13,694 nt of DNA, taken from ANME-2 cluster archaeon (GTDB taxonomy: Archaea > Halobacteriota > Methanosarcinia > Methanosarcinales > Methanocomedenaceae). Positions 1-7,747 of the stretch are shown piece after piece. The position numbers were made by a program, and so were the translations under genes. The stretch spans positions 1 through 13,694 of the forward strand of contig JAMJFV010000048.1 in the NCBI GenBank assembly GCA_023544495.1. The letters run 5' to 3'. The stretch's first letter is position 1. The number at the start of each line of letters is the position of its first letter. The notes beneath the pieces are model-generated. The model ran no database searches. It was not told the origin of the DNA and saw only the letters and a program-made list of their open reading frames with translations.

Positions 1-2
1 TG

Positions 3-161
3 TTGCCATACCCTATTTACTGGGGTGCCTCTTCTAACTACGAACACACAGAGGGAATAATACTCATACACCCCTTCTACATGAGTGCCTGCCTGCGGGT
101 GGACATACGCTGGATGCCGGGGATAATGCTGGCTGTTGGATTTAGGCCTGGAAGGGACTAA
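3..161 (+). CDS. C-terminal fragment of an unidentified protein (partial, 5' end outside window)
   Basis: An open frame of 52 codons runs from the left edge to a TAA stop at 159-161. The peptide reads like real protein (for example HPFYMSACLRVDIRW and GIMLAVGFRPGRD) and its codons (ATA, AGG, CTG) match the rest of the window. A GC-rich hairpin with a T-run begins 6 bases after the stop, as expected at the end of a transcript. It would be convergent with the nucleotidyltransferase gene. I do not recognise the family, and a fragment this short could be open by chance. Confidence 0.4.
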   Translation: MPYPIYWGASSNYEHTEGIILIHPFYMSACLRVDIRWMPGIMLAVGFRPGRD

Positions 162-166
162 ATCCC

Positions 167-187
167 GGGGTTACTGCATCCCCTTTT
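167..187 (+). terminator. GC hairpin followed by T-run
   Basis: GGGG (167-170) pairs with CCCC (180-183) across a 9-base loop and is followed directly by TTTT (184-187). It sits 6 bases after the stop of the left-edge reading frame. The stem is short, so this is a moderate call; archaea terminate mainly at T-runs. Confidence 0.4.
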
Positions 188-188
188 G

Positions 189-208
189 ATTGATATTGTT
201 ATATCAAT
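189..208. terminator. AT-rich inverted repeat between convergent genes
   Basis: ATTGATAT (189-196) and ATATCAAT (201-208) form a perfect 8-bp stem with loop TGTT. It lies just downstream of the minus-strand nucleotidyltransferase stop (214-212), and on that strand is followed by AAAAGGGG. It may be a bidirectional transcript end or RNA-stabilising hairpin, but the AT-rich stem is weak. Confidence 0.35.
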
Positions 209-211
209 ATC

Positions 212-1222
212 CTAAAACTCGATCGAGGACGAATCCCCGATATTAAGAGAATTGTGTTTTCCCGCAATATTTGCATCATCACCAATAATGGATGACTGCA
301 GATTTGCCTTTAATATATGCGTTCGCTCTCCTATTACACAATTTGATATAATTGAATTCTCAATGAACGTACCACCTGCAATAGAAGCGTATGGCCCGAC
401 AACCGAATTGACCATCCTCACATTTTCCCCGATAGCCACCGGGTGGATTATGACCGAATCCACAATCTCATAGTTCCCGTTCGAATTTTCCTTCTCATCC
501 AGCAGCACCTTATTCGTTTCAAGGAGCGAGGCGGCATGTCCGCAATCATACCAGCTGGAAACTGTAAAGGTCTTGAATCCGCTACCGCGTTTTATCATCT
601 CCTGCATCGCATCGGTCAACTGGTACTCTCCCCGTGTCTTGACATTATTCACAAGCATCCAGTCCAGCACCTGGAACAACAGTGGAGTATCCTGGATAAA
701 ATATACACCAGCAATACCCAGGTTCGACACCGGATTTGTAGGTTTTTCCTCCAAATGTCTTACACATGAAGATTCCGGTTCCAGTTCAACAATCCCGTAT
801 TTTTGCGGCTCATCCACTTCTCTCACACCAATAGAACCTGAACAATCGCCGTTATTCCTATGCTGCTCGAAAAAATCCAGGTAGCCGGATTTGAATATCA
901 TATCTCCCAGAGCGATCATAATGTCAGAATTGCCCACAGCATCCCTGGTCAGGTATATGGAATGTCCGAGACCAAGTCTTTCATTCTGGTCAACAAATCG
1001 AATATTGAACACCTGGCCGTAGTTCTCATTCACGTAAGGTATCAATAGTTCTTTCCGGTAGCCGACTATCAGTATGACCTCTTCAGGTTCAAGGTCTATC
1101 ATCCTGTCAAGTATATGCCCTATAATAGGCTTACCTGCAATATACACCATCGATTTAGGTTTGGTGTGAGTGTGAGGGAACAATCGTGTGCCTGTTCCGG
1201 CAGCGGGTATAATTACTTTCAT
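212..1222 (-). CDS. Sugar-1-phosphate nucleotidyltransferase with C-terminal beta-helix
   Basis: Predicted 336 aa enzyme that joins a sugar-1-phosphate to an NTP to give an NDP-sugar and pyrophosphate, in the cytosol, for glycan or surface polymer synthesis. The N-terminal signature G-x-G-T-R-L-x-P with KPK (about residues 9-23), the metal-binding Asp in GDM (106-108), EKP (159-161), GEYQLTD (198-204) and WYDCG (224-228) are those of the RmlA/GalU/GlmU-like nucleotidyltransferase fold. Residues 255-336 hold imperfect hexapeptide repeats (I-G-E/D and similar), a left-handed beta-helix. The tail is short and has no obvious acetyltransferase site, so a bifunctional GlmU-type enzyme is less likely than a thymidylyl- or uridylyltransferase. 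The ATG at 1222 was chosen because the family begins M-K-x-I-I-P-A-A-G; upstream in-frame sequence is AT-rich and hydrophobic and looks non-coding. Substrate specificity cannot be read from sequence. Confidence 0.88.
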   Translation of the reverse strand: MKVIIPAAGTGTRLFPHTHTKPKSMVYIAGKPIIGHILDRMIDLEPEEVILIVGYRKELLIPYVNENYGQVFNIRFVDQNERLGLGHSIYLTRDAVGNSDIMIALGDMIFKSGYLDFFEQHRNNGDCSGSIGVREVDEPQKYGIVELEPESSCVRHLEEKPTNPVSNLGIAGVYFIQDTPLLFQVLDWMLVNNVKTRGEYQLTDAMQEMIKRGSGFKTFTVSSWYDCGHAASLLETNKVLLDEKENSNGNYEIVDSVIIHPVAIGENVRMVNSVVGPYASIAGGTFIENSIISNCVIGERTHILKANLQSSIIGDDANIAGKHNSLNIGDSSSIEF

Positions 1223-1382
1223 GGTGCTACTTTGTATAAAGAATGATACATTCAATATTTGTATTAAAATTAAACTTAATGTATTTATACCTATAATGTC
1301 TGGATTTGCAGGACAACAATAATTAAGCATAAGGTACTTTTTTAAACAATTAATTGCACTTAAATTTAAGGGAGAAGTTTCT
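1223..1382. promoter_or_regulatory. Divergent AT-rich intergenic region
   Basis: A 160-base AT-rich gap between two divergently read genes must hold both promoters. On the minus strand GTATAAATAC (1290-1281) is a good TATA-like box about 60 bases before the nucleotidyltransferase ATG. On the + strand TTTTTTAAACA near 1338-1348 is a weaker TATA-like candidate, about 25 bases before the Shine-Dalgarno site of the next gene. Exact transcription starts are inferred. Confidence 0.4.
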
Positions 1383-2528
1383 ATGACATTTGTGTTTCAA
1401 GATTCCACTGAAATGCCTTACCAGAAAAATTTTATAGGTGACCTACATAATTTTCTATTGATATTAGAGCAGACATTACCGATCGAAAATAGAATCATCG
1501 AATTGAAAAACCAGATTCAAGAGGAAGAAAACAAGTTCGAGAATGAAATCACAATGCTCAATTCTTTTTTGTCAGGATTGAATACTTCTCTTGACCAGCT
1601 CACTACAAAGTATTCCATAGAACCAACTGCAAAATGCAGGGAAAATTTGAAGGAATCCGGGACTGAGTGTGTGGAAAAACAAAAAGAACAGTTCAAGATC
1701 GCACTGGATGATCTGACTCGAAATTCTAAAGATGAAGTAGCTGAGATGTCAAACCAGATACTAAATTATCTGGAACCTTTCCTTTGGTCTGGCGTATATA
1801 ATGTAAAAGTGGTAAAACACGTTACCAGCACGACAGAAAACATAACAGGCAAGATCATAATGAACCTGAGCGGGCTTTCATATATCTACCAGACCACATT
1901 TGCTGATTTTCCATTGCAGGTAAAAAAATTCGTGACTGATATATCCATTCCTATCCTGTCACGAGGAGGACTGATCTATAAGGAGGACAGGATCAAACAC
2001 ATTGACCTTTCTGATTTTTATATAAAACGCATATATATTGATGAGGATTTCCAGTTGGACCTGGAGAATAAGAAAGGCATCAAAAAGGTGAACCTGTTGA
2101 TTCCCGGAGATATTGAAGATACCAGCCTGATCTATGTTGATGAAGAAGCCATCGATATAACAAAAAGTGAAGAACTGGCACCACAGTTGGATCTTGCCAA
2201 ACTTGACGAACTCAGACAAAAGGTAGAAGACTATGCTGGAAATGAGGAAAATATCGTTACCAGAACTCTTGTAAAAGTTGAACTTGATGAAAAAGATGCT
2301 ATTGAAAATAACGAGTTATTCGAATGCATCAAGATAATTGCCTCTCAGTACGGAGAGGTCATCAATGATATTTTTATTCATGGAATAACGAAAAAGGAAA
2401 TCGCTATAAAAGAGATCGTTCAAGGTGGAATCCGAAACGAAATATTTATTAGTGTAAATGAGATTTCCAATCGTCTTTCAGCCCTTGGTGGAGATGGTCT
2501 GGAAATAAAAGGTCTATTGAACCTATAG
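1383..2528 (+). CDS. Hypothetical coiled-coil protein
   Basis: 381 aa, not recognised. Residues about 31-125 are rich in charged heptad-like helix (EEENKFENEI, EKQKEQFKIA) and predict a coiled coil. The remaining two-thirds is mixed alpha/beta with many Lys/Glu/Ile residues and an acidic stretch around 241-270. There is no signal peptide, no clear TM segment, no nucleotide-binding motif, and only three cysteines (85, 96, 315). The start is supported by GGAG at 1371-1374, 8 bases upstream of the ATG. Base composition is clearly more AT-rich than the genes from 4.3 kb onward. The GNAT gene follows after 2 bases, so the two are probably co-transcribed. A structural or scaffold role is possible but unproven. 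Confidence 0.8.
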   Translation: MTFVFQDSTEMPYQKNFIGDLHNFLLILEQTLPIENRIIELKNQIQEEENKFENEITMLNSFLSGLNTSLDQLTTKYSIEPTAKCRENLKESGTECVEKQKEQFKIALDDLTRNSKDEVAEMSNQILNYLEPFLWSGVYNVKVVKHVTSTTENITGKIIMNLSGLSYIYQTTFADFPLQVKKFVTDISIPILSRGGLIYKEDRIKHIDLSDFYIKRIYIDEDFQLDLENKKGIKKVNLLIPGDIEDTSLIYVDEEAIDITKSEELAPQLDLAKLDELRQKVEDYAGNEENIVTRTLVKVELDEKDAIENNELFECIKIIASQYGEVINDIFIHGITKKEIAIKEIVQGGIRNEIFISVNEISNRLSALGGDGLEIKGLLNL

Positions 2529-2530
2529 TT

Positions 2531-2980
2531 TTGTACCAGGTGTCCTGTTTGTTCTTACGTCTGTTCCAACCACAAGATTTCCACAGTGTCATCAAACTGG
2601 AAAGTCAGATCTTCCATGAGCATGACCCTCATCTTTACATGGAAATGTATGAAAAGGTGCCGGGCGGTTTCTTTGTAGCCGTAGATGCCGGTGAAGTGAT
2701 AGGATATACCGTAGGTTTTGTTTCAGTTCCCGGTAAGAGCAGGATTTTTACCATTGGTGTCAAAGAAACGTACCGTGGCAGGGGTGTTGGTACCCAGTTA
2801 ATAAACAGGATATGTGACGTATTGAGGGAGAAAGGGGCACGTGTAGCCAGCCTGGAGGTCAGGATGAGCAATATACCTGCCCAGCATTTTTATCTGCGAC
2901 GAGGATTTATACCGGCATGGGTGGAACGTGGGTACTATATCGACGGTGAGGATGCCCTGATCATGAAAAAAGACCTGTAA
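2531..2980 (+). CDS. GNAT N-acetyltransferase, RimI-like
   Basis: A 149 aa GNAT-fold enzyme that transfers acetyl from acetyl-CoA, probably to a protein N-terminus. The acetyl-CoA pyrophosphate loop is RGRGVG (residues 82-87). The following LEVR-x-SN, the aromatic FYLRRGF, and the C-terminal R-x-x-YY with GEDALIM are typical of RimI/archaeal Nat proteins, and the length is normal for them. The start is uncertain: TTG at 2531 lies 2 bases after the previous stop, but TTG at 2549 has AGGTG (2537-2541) 7 bases upstream and would give the usual short lead-in before LRLFQP. It is probably in one transcript with the coiled-coil gene. It converges with the MFS gene, with only 6 bases between the two stops. 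Confidence 0.85.
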   Translation: MYQVSCLFLRLFQPQDFHSVIKLESQIFHEHDPHLYMEMYEKVPGGFFVAVDAGEVIGYTVGFVSVPGKSRIFTIGVKETYRGRGVGTQLINRICDVLREKGARVASLEVRMSNIPAQHFYLRRGFIPAWVERGYYIDGEDALIMKKDL

Positions 2981-2986
2981 GACCCA

Positions 2987-4180
2987 TTACCTGTTAGGCA
3001 TGAACAATACGAGAGATAGTGAAGATAGTAGTGCAAGTCCGCCGCCATAGATAAAGGGCGCTGCAGGGGTAAGAATATCCCATAAAAGTCCTGCTATAAT
3101 GCTTGCAAATAACATCATGAATCCTGTGGCAGCATGGTATATCCCCAGGGCAGTCCCCCTGTTCTCCAACGGGACAATATCCACAACATAAGCTTTTCCA
3201 ATACCTTCTGTAAGTGCTTCGTAGATACCATAGATTATGAAAAGAGGCCAGATGTAGATACCGGACTGTGTCCATGCAAATCCAAAATACACGATCCCAA
3301 ATACCACAAATCCGGCACTCATTATATTTCGCCGTCCCCATTTATCGGAAAGTGTGCCCAGCGGAAACGAGACCAGGGAAGATACGATATTAAACAGTAT
3401 GTAACTCAATATTACCATCTGCAGGGAAAAACCCAGATCTTCTGCTCTGAGTATCAAAAACACATTACTTGAGTTGCCCATGGCAAAAAGTCCCGTTATC
3501 ATGAGCAATATCTTATAGTCCCTTCCAAGATCAGATATCTTGAAGGATATTTTCCTGACCTCCGGACGCCTGTGCTCTTTTACATAAAAAGTTACCAGCA
3601 GGATACTGAGAAGTCCTGGTATGAAGGCAGCAAGAAATACCAGCCTGTAGTTATCGCCTGAGAAGAAGAGTATCCCAAGCGTAATGAACGGGCCCGCAAC
3701 AGCACCGATGGTATCCATTGACCTGTGCAGTCCGAACGACCGGCCCATGTGTGCGGTATCAGAGGAATCTGCTATCAGGGCATCCCGGGCTGAAGTGCGC
3801 AATCCTTTCCCTGTACGGTCCATCAGCCTGGCTACCAGGACAAGTGGCCATCCGTATGCCAGTGCCATGACAGGTTTAGAAATTGCTGATATACTATAAC
3901 CTGCGATAACAAAAGGTTTGCGTAGTGTAGTCCTGTCCGTATACCAGCCTGAGATGACTTTTAAGATATTGGCCGAACTTTCAGCAATCCCTTCGATAAG
4001 TCCGACCACTGTCATAGGTGCACCCAGCACAACTGTGAGGAAAATCGGCACTATGGGGTAGAGCATTTCGCTGGCAACATCAGTGAAAAGGCTAACCAGG
4101 CCCAGGACGATCACGTTCTTCTTGATACCTGGAATCAGGAAATCCGGTTCTTTTCCGGGATTGGGATCTTTCGTGCTGAT
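2987..4180 (-). CDS. Major facilitator superfamily transporter (probable non-AUG start)
   Basis: A polytopic inner-membrane carrier of about 397 aa with roughly 12 hydrophobic segments. The loop GWYTDRTTLRKP between helices 2 and 3 is the MFS motif A region, and DRTGKGLRTSARDALIADS is typical of a DHA-like branch common in archaea and bacteria. The substrate is unknown; drug or metabolite export is a guess. Only GTG at 4114 is a standard start in this frame, but it would begin the protein inside the first conserved segment (KKNVIVLGLVSLFTD) and has no Shine-Dalgarno site. The frame stays open to a stop at 4201-4199, and AGGAGG (4194-4189, minus strand) lies 8 bases before an ATC codon at 4180 and 5 bases before another at 4183. 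I therefore extend the gene to 4180. If non-AUG initiation is rejected, use 4114. Confidence 0.85.
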   Translation of the reverse strand: MSTKDPNPGKEPDFLIPGIKKNVIVLGLVSLFTDVASEMLYPIVPIFLTVVLGAPMTVVGLIEGIAESSANILKVISGWYTDRTTLRKPFVIAGYSISAISKPVMALAYGWPLVLVARLMDRTGKGLRTSARDALIADSSDTAHMGRSFGLHRSMDTIGAVAGPFITLGILFFSGDNYRLVFLAAFIPGLLSILLVTFYVKEHRRPEVRKISFKISDLGRDYKILLMITGLFAMGNSSNVFLILRAEDLGFSLQMVILSYILFNIVSSLVSFPLGTLSDKWGRRNIMSAGFVVFGIVYFGFAWTQSGIYIWPLFIIYGIYEALTEGIGKAYVVDIVPLENRGTALGIYHAATGFMMLFASIIAGLLWDILTPAAPFIYGGGLALLSSLSLVLFMPNR

Positions 4181-4188
4181 GATCTGTT

Positions 4189-4194
4189 CCTCCT
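4189..4194 (-). promoter_or_regulatory. Strong Shine-Dalgarno site with no ATG/GTG/TTG after it
   Basis: AGGAGG on the minus strand matches the anti-Shine-Dalgarno core fully. The codons that follow at normal spacing are ATC (4183) and ATC (4180), both in frame with the MFS gene. No standard start codon occurs until GTG at 4114, about 75 bases away. Confidence 0.55.
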
Positions 4195-4201
4195 GCAGTT
4201 A

Positions 4202-4314
4202 TGATTGGTTTTTGTGTTTTATGTACTGTTCTTCTTATAACATGGTTTTTAAAAAGATTTATAAAGAATTATTTACAAGAATTATATAGTGATTAATATC
4301 AATTAAGGGGGTAA
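4202..4314. promoter_or_regulatory. Divergent promoter region for the MFS and tes genes
   Basis: On the + strand AAAAAGATTTATAAAG (4251-4266) looks like a classic archaeal purine-rich BRE plus TATA box. It predicts transcription from about 4285-4290 and a leader of about 30 bases, with AGGGGG (4306-4311) as ribosome site. On the minus strand the palindromic TTATAA at 4235-4240 is a TATA candidate for the transporter. Positions of transcription starts are inferred from the usual 25-base spacing. Confidence 0.55.
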
Positions 4315-5817
4315 ATGCCTATGAAAGTGACTACATCGATATGTCCGGAGTGCCATGATACTGTTGAAGCTGTCATATTTGAAGAACAAGGAAAGATGCT
4401 CATAGAAAAGACATGCCACGTTCACGGCACGTACAGGGACATATACTGGGGAGATATACCATCGTATTACAGGTTCGATAAATATCTGCAGAATGGATCT
4501 GGCGTAGCAGGAAATACCAATCGAAACAATGGCGGATGTCCCCAGGATTGTGGTATATGCAAAGAACATAAGACCTCCACTATTTTAGCTAACATCGACA
4601 TTACCAATCGATGCAACCAACAGTGCCCAATTTGTTTTGCCAATGCTAACGTAAGCGGCTACCTGTATGAGCCAACAATGGAACAGATAAGGGACATGAT
4701 GGCCGGGCTAAAGAACCAAAAACCTGTCATGTGTCATGCTATACAGTTCTCTGGTGGAGAGCCCACCATGCGCAACGACCTGTTCCAGCTTATCAGGATG
4801 GGAAAGGAAATGGGATTCAAACACGTCCAGCTTGCCACGAACGGAAAGAAACTGGCAGAGAGTGTGGAATACTGCAGTAACCTTCTTGAATCCGGACTGA
4901 AGACCGTTTATCTCCAGTTTGACGGGATCACTCCTGAACCGTACATCGCGACAAGGGGTTTCAATGCCCTTCCTGATAAATTGAAGGCCATACAGAACTG
5001 CAGGGAAGCCGGGATGCCTATTGACCTCGTACCTACTGTGGTGAAAGGGATAAACGATCATCAGCTAGGGGATATGATACGTTTTGTAGCCAGTAATATC
5101 GATATAATAAAAGGTTTGAACATCCAGCCGGTTTCGTTTGCAGGCCGGATAGATGATGTCCAGAGGAATCGTCAGCGTATCACCATACCTGATGTAATGA
5201 AACAAATTGAAGACCAGACAGACGGTATGATAACAGCAGATGATTTCTATCCTGTACCGTTCATCCTGCCGTTATCCCATTTAGCGGATGCAATGTCAGA
5301 TATAAATAATGTTCAATTTTCGGTAAATCCTCATTGCGGCTCAGGAGCCTACATATATGTGGATGAAAAAAATAACCTGATCCCGGTCACACATTTCGTG
5401 GATGTGGAAGGATTGTTCGAACACATTGAAGAATTGGCAGTTGAGGTGAAGGCTGCTCATCACCTGAAGACCTATTTCAGGTGGAAAGGGATAAGGAAAC
5501 TATCAAAAGGTATAAAGCAGCACGTAGACACTTCAAAAGTGCCTGATGGAATCGATTTCGCGAAGATGTTCCTGAATCTGCTCGTAGACCGGTCAGGTAA
5601 TTCAACGAAGGTATTTCATAGAAAAATGATGCTCGTTGGCATTATGCATTTCCAGGACCTCTACAATATTGACATTGAGAGGATACAGCGTTGTGGTGTC
5701 CACTATGCTCTGCCGGACGGCAGAGTGATACCTTTTTGCACGTATAACTCATTATACAGGGCCGATGTGGAGAAACAATTTTCAAAATCCTTAAACCTGA
5801 ACACAATTGCTGTTTGA
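4315..5817 (+). CDS. tes: Tetraether lipid synthase-like radical SAM enzyme
   Basis: 500 aa, matching the Tes family (MJ0619/MA_1486 type), which couples the terminal methyl carbons of archaeol chains to make macrocyclic archaeol and GDGT membrane lipids. The radical SAM motif is C100-x3-C104-x2-C107, with GGEP at 147-150 for SAM binding. Before it lies C75-x3-C79-x2-C82 followed by a TNRC lead-in, and the N-terminus has C10-x2-C13 and C34; the C-terminal region has C341, C460 and C475 in the family-typical CGVHYALPDG...PFCTYN block. These extra cysteines are likely ligands for auxiliary Fe-S or metal sites. No TM helix is seen; a membrane-associated role is expected from the substrate. Met at 4321 has better spacing (9 bases) from AGGGGG (4306-4311) than the ATG at 4315 (3 bases), so the protein may be 498 aa. 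The gene has its own promoter and terminator and is probably monocistronic. Confidence 0.88.
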   Translation: MPMKVTTSICPECHDTVEAVIFEEQGKMLIEKTCHVHGTYRDIYWGDIPSYYRFDKYLQNGSGVAGNTNRNNGGCPQDCGICKEHKTSTILANIDITNRCNQQCPICFANANVSGYLYEPTMEQIRDMMAGLKNQKPVMCHAIQFSGGEPTMRNDLFQLIRMGKEMGFKHVQLATNGKKLAESVEYCSNLLESGLKTVYLQFDGITPEPYIATRGFNALPDKLKAIQNCREAGMPIDLVPTVVKGINDHQLGDMIRFVASNIDIIKGLNIQPVSFAGRIDDVQRNRQRITIPDVMKQIEDQTDGMITADDFYPVPFILPLSHLADAMSDINNVQFSVNPHCGSGAYIYVDEKNNLIPVTHFVDVEGLFEHIEELAVEVKAAHHLKTYFRWKGIRKLSKGIKQHVDTSKVPDGIDFAKMFLNLLVDRSGNSTKVFHRKMMLVGIMHFQDLYNIDIERIQRCGVHYALPDGRVIPFCTYNSLYRADVEKQFSKSLNLNTIAV

Positions 5818-5843
5818 CCGGTTTTTCGGTCCAATCTTTTTTT
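5816..5843 (+). terminator. Hairpin plus T7 after tes
   Basis: GACCG (5816-5820) pairs with CGGTC (5827-5831) around a GTTTTT loop, with a run of seven T at 5837-5843. It overlaps the end of the tes stop codon and separates tes from prs. Confidence 0.55.
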
Positions 5844-5919
5844 GAAGAATATCAATGTGGCAACGAACACCATGATTTATGCTGTATTAGCGTATACTAC
5901 CTGTACAAAATGAAGATTT

Positions 5920-5925
5920 GAGGGA
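5920..5925 (+). promoter_or_regulatory. Shine-Dalgarno site that fixes the prs start
   Basis: GAGGGA lies 7 bases before the TTG at 5933, the codon that gives the family-typical MKVIGGP N-terminus. It overlaps the upstream in-frame TTG at 5918, making that codon an unlikely start. Confidence 0.6.
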
Positions 5926-5932
5926 TTTGCTT

Positions 5933-6784
5933 TTGAAGGTAATTGGAGGACCATCATCACAGCTATTAGCCAGCAGGGTAGCATCTGCTCTGGGATGTGA
6001 ACTTGCGGTATGTGAGTTCAAACGGTTCCCTGATCATGAAATGTATATTCGTATCATGGATGATATTGGCCCTGAAGCTGTTATTGTACAGAGCACGGCC
6101 ACAGATTCGGATTATGTAGCATTACTGCAACTTATTGACGCCTGCAGCACTGCCGCGCGCGTTCATGTGGTCATTCCTTATATGGGTTATGCCAGACAGG
6201 ATAAAGTTTTCAACCGGGGCGAGGCGCTCAGTGCCAGGGCCATGGCCCGGACGATTGAAGCAGAGAATGTAATAACAGTGAACATACACGAAACTTCGGT
6301 GCTGGACCATTTTCAATGTAATACTGTGAACATCGATGCAGCGCCTCTGATGGGGCAGTATATACGCGACATGGACCACTTTCATGATCCCGTTTTACTG
6401 GCTCCTGATGCGGGAGCAAAAGGACTGGCAGCATCAGCGGCAGAGGAACTGGGAATAGATTGCGATCATCTTGAAAAGAAGCGGCTCAGCGGCGACACTG
6501 TCCGGGTCGCTCCAAAAAACCTTGATGTGAAGGACAGGGACGTGGTGATACTGGATGATATTGTGTCCACCGGCGGTACGATGGCAGAGGCTGTACGCAT
6601 GCTCAGGGAACAGGGTGCTGCCGATGTATATGTTGCCTGCATCCATCCGGTACTGGCAGGCAATGCAATTCTCAAGTTATGTAGTTCAGGTGTTGCAGAT
6701 GTGATATCCACCGATACGATTGAAAAAGCCGTCAGCAGAGTAAGTGTAGCACCACTCCTTGCAAAAACTATTAACGAATTATGA
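5933..6784 (+). CDS. prs: Ribose-phosphate pyrophosphokinase (PRPP synthetase)
   Basis: A cytosolic enzyme of 283 aa that moves pyrophosphate from ATP (or ADP in some archaeal forms) to ribose-5-phosphate, giving PRPP for nucleotide, histidine, tryptophan and archaeal cofactor synthesis. Conserved parts are the N-terminal KVIGGPSSQ, FPDHEMY (about 32-38), PYMGYARQDK (82-91), the HETSV segment near 119-123, and the PRPP-binding loop DDIVSTGGT (208-216). The length fits the short archaeal class; bacterial enzymes are about 315 aa. Start TTG at 5933 was preferred over TTG at 5918 on the ribosome site and the family N-terminus. A T-run terminator lies upstream, so prs likely has its own promoter in 5844-5917, which is AT-rich but shows no clear TATA box. 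The U32 gene begins 4 bases after the stop, so the pair is probably co-transcribed. Confidence 0.92.
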   Translation: MKVIGGPSSQLLASRVASALGCELAVCEFKRFPDHEMYIRIMDDIGPEAVIVQSTATDSDYVALLQLIDACSTAARVHVVIPYMGYARQDKVFNRGEALSARAMARTIEAENVITVNIHETSVLDHFQCNTVNIDAAPLMGQYIRDMDHFHDPVLLAPDAGAKGLAASAAEELGIDCDHLEKKRLSGDTVRVAPKNLDVKDRDVVILDDIVSTGGTMAEAVRMLREQGAADVYVACIHPVLAGNAILKLCSSGVADVISTDTIEKAVSRVSVAPLLAKTINEL

Positions 6785-6788
6785 TCCA

Positions 6789-7712
6789 ATGAAACCCCGA
6801 ACAACAATGAACCTCATGGCTCCGGCAGAGTCCATGGCCACTGCTGTTAATGTTATTGAGGCTGGTGCTGATGAGATATATCTTGGCCTGGAAACGCCGG
6901 GACTGGTGAACCTGAACCTCTCTGGCAGAGGCCGGAGTTGCAATGTTAAAGACCGGGCCGAACTGGCAGATATAGTGAATTTTGCCCATGAGAGGGGCGT
7001 GCTTGTCGATTATACGGTCAATGCACCCTTCATGGCAGATTCCATGGAAAAGATGTATCTCGACCATGTAATACGAGGTGTGGAGGCAGGAGTTGATGCC
7101 CTTATCGTTGGCGAGTTCGGTGCCCTGACGTTATTGCATGAAATGGATATGGGATTACCCATTCATGCAAGTGTGTTGCTGAATAATTTTAACCGGGGCC
7201 AGATAGAGATGCTGGCTGGTATGGGCGTGGCCAAGGTGGTTCTGCCCTTTAAGATAACCATGGACGAGATAAGGCAGTTATCGGGCCTGGGTGTGGAACT
7301 CGAAGTGTTCGGGCAGTTCGGGTGTTCCAATATCAACGGTACCTGCCATCTGATACACAATGCCGACGAGGCTATCAGTCTGGGATTACCCTGCAGGGCG
7401 AATTACCGGGTATCAAAAGACGGCAGGCTGCATGCCATACTGGATGCGGGCACTGATTGTTCGCTATGCAGCCTGGGACAGTTGATGGATGCAGGGGTAT
7501 CGGCACTCAAAGTGGTAGGCAGGTGCATGAATCCCGAAATGATACGGATCATCGTCCAGACCTACCGCAGCGGTATTGATATGGTCCAAGACGGTGCCAC
7601 GCCGGCCGGGATCAAGACCTGGGTGCTGGAAGAGATACCGTTCTGGATGATGATGTGCGACCAGCACAGGTGCAAGTACCTGAAAACACCCATCAATGAT
7701 TCCTATGTATAG
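6789..7712 (+). CDS. U32-family Fe-S protein, UbiU-like
   Basis: 307 aa, named peptidase U32 by tradition; characterised relatives (UbiU, UbiV, RlhA, TrhP) act in O2-independent hydroxylation rather than proteolysis. It opens with the family's MAPAES and an ADEIYLGLE strand-turn, in a TIM-barrel-like pattern. The cysteines C179-x6-C186-x15-C202 and then C224/C227 resemble the four [4Fe-4S] ligands of UbiU, which also begin with C-x6-C; further cysteines are at 246, 290 and 295. The region GQFGCSNINGTCHL is the usual first ligand pair. The ATG at 6789 gives a clean 4-base gap from prs; ATG at 6807 is an alternative, and the longer frame from TTG 6759 overlaps prs. No clear Shine-Dalgarno site is visible, so translation may be coupled to prs. 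The partner gene follows 35 bases later. Substrate unknown. Confidence 0.85.
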   Translation: MKPRTTMNLMAPAESMATAVNVIEAGADEIYLGLETPGLVNLNLSGRGRSCNVKDRAELADIVNFAHERGVLVDYTVNAPFMADSMEKMYLDHVIRGVEAGVDALIVGEFGALTLLHEMDMGLPIHASVLLNNFNRGQIEMLAGMGVAKVVLPFKITMDEIRQLSGLGVELEVFGQFGCSNINGTCHLIHNADEAISLGLPCRANYRVSKDGRLHAILDAGTDCSLCSLGQLMDAGVSALKVVGRCMNPEMIRIIVQTYRSGIDMVQDGATPAGIKTWVLEEIPFWMMMCDQHRCKYLKTPINDSYV

Positions 7713-7747
7713 ACGAATGATACGAACTATAATACGAGGTTTGATCC

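Noticed and set aside
151..187. Possible tRNA 3' half (adjacent GC-rich stem-loops)
   Set aside because: No T-loop consensus (TTCRA), no 7-base anticodon loop and no matching acceptor or D arm upstream; read better as gene end plus terminator.
212..1222. Bifunctional GlmU call
   Set aside because: The C-terminal beta-helix region is only about 80 residues and lacks a visible acetyltransferase site, so only the nucleotidyltransferase activity is supported.
6759..6788. N-terminal extension of the UbiU-like protein from TTG 6759
   Set aside because: It would overlap the end of prs by 26 bases, adds residues not expected before the MAPAES start, and a standard ATG follows at 6789.
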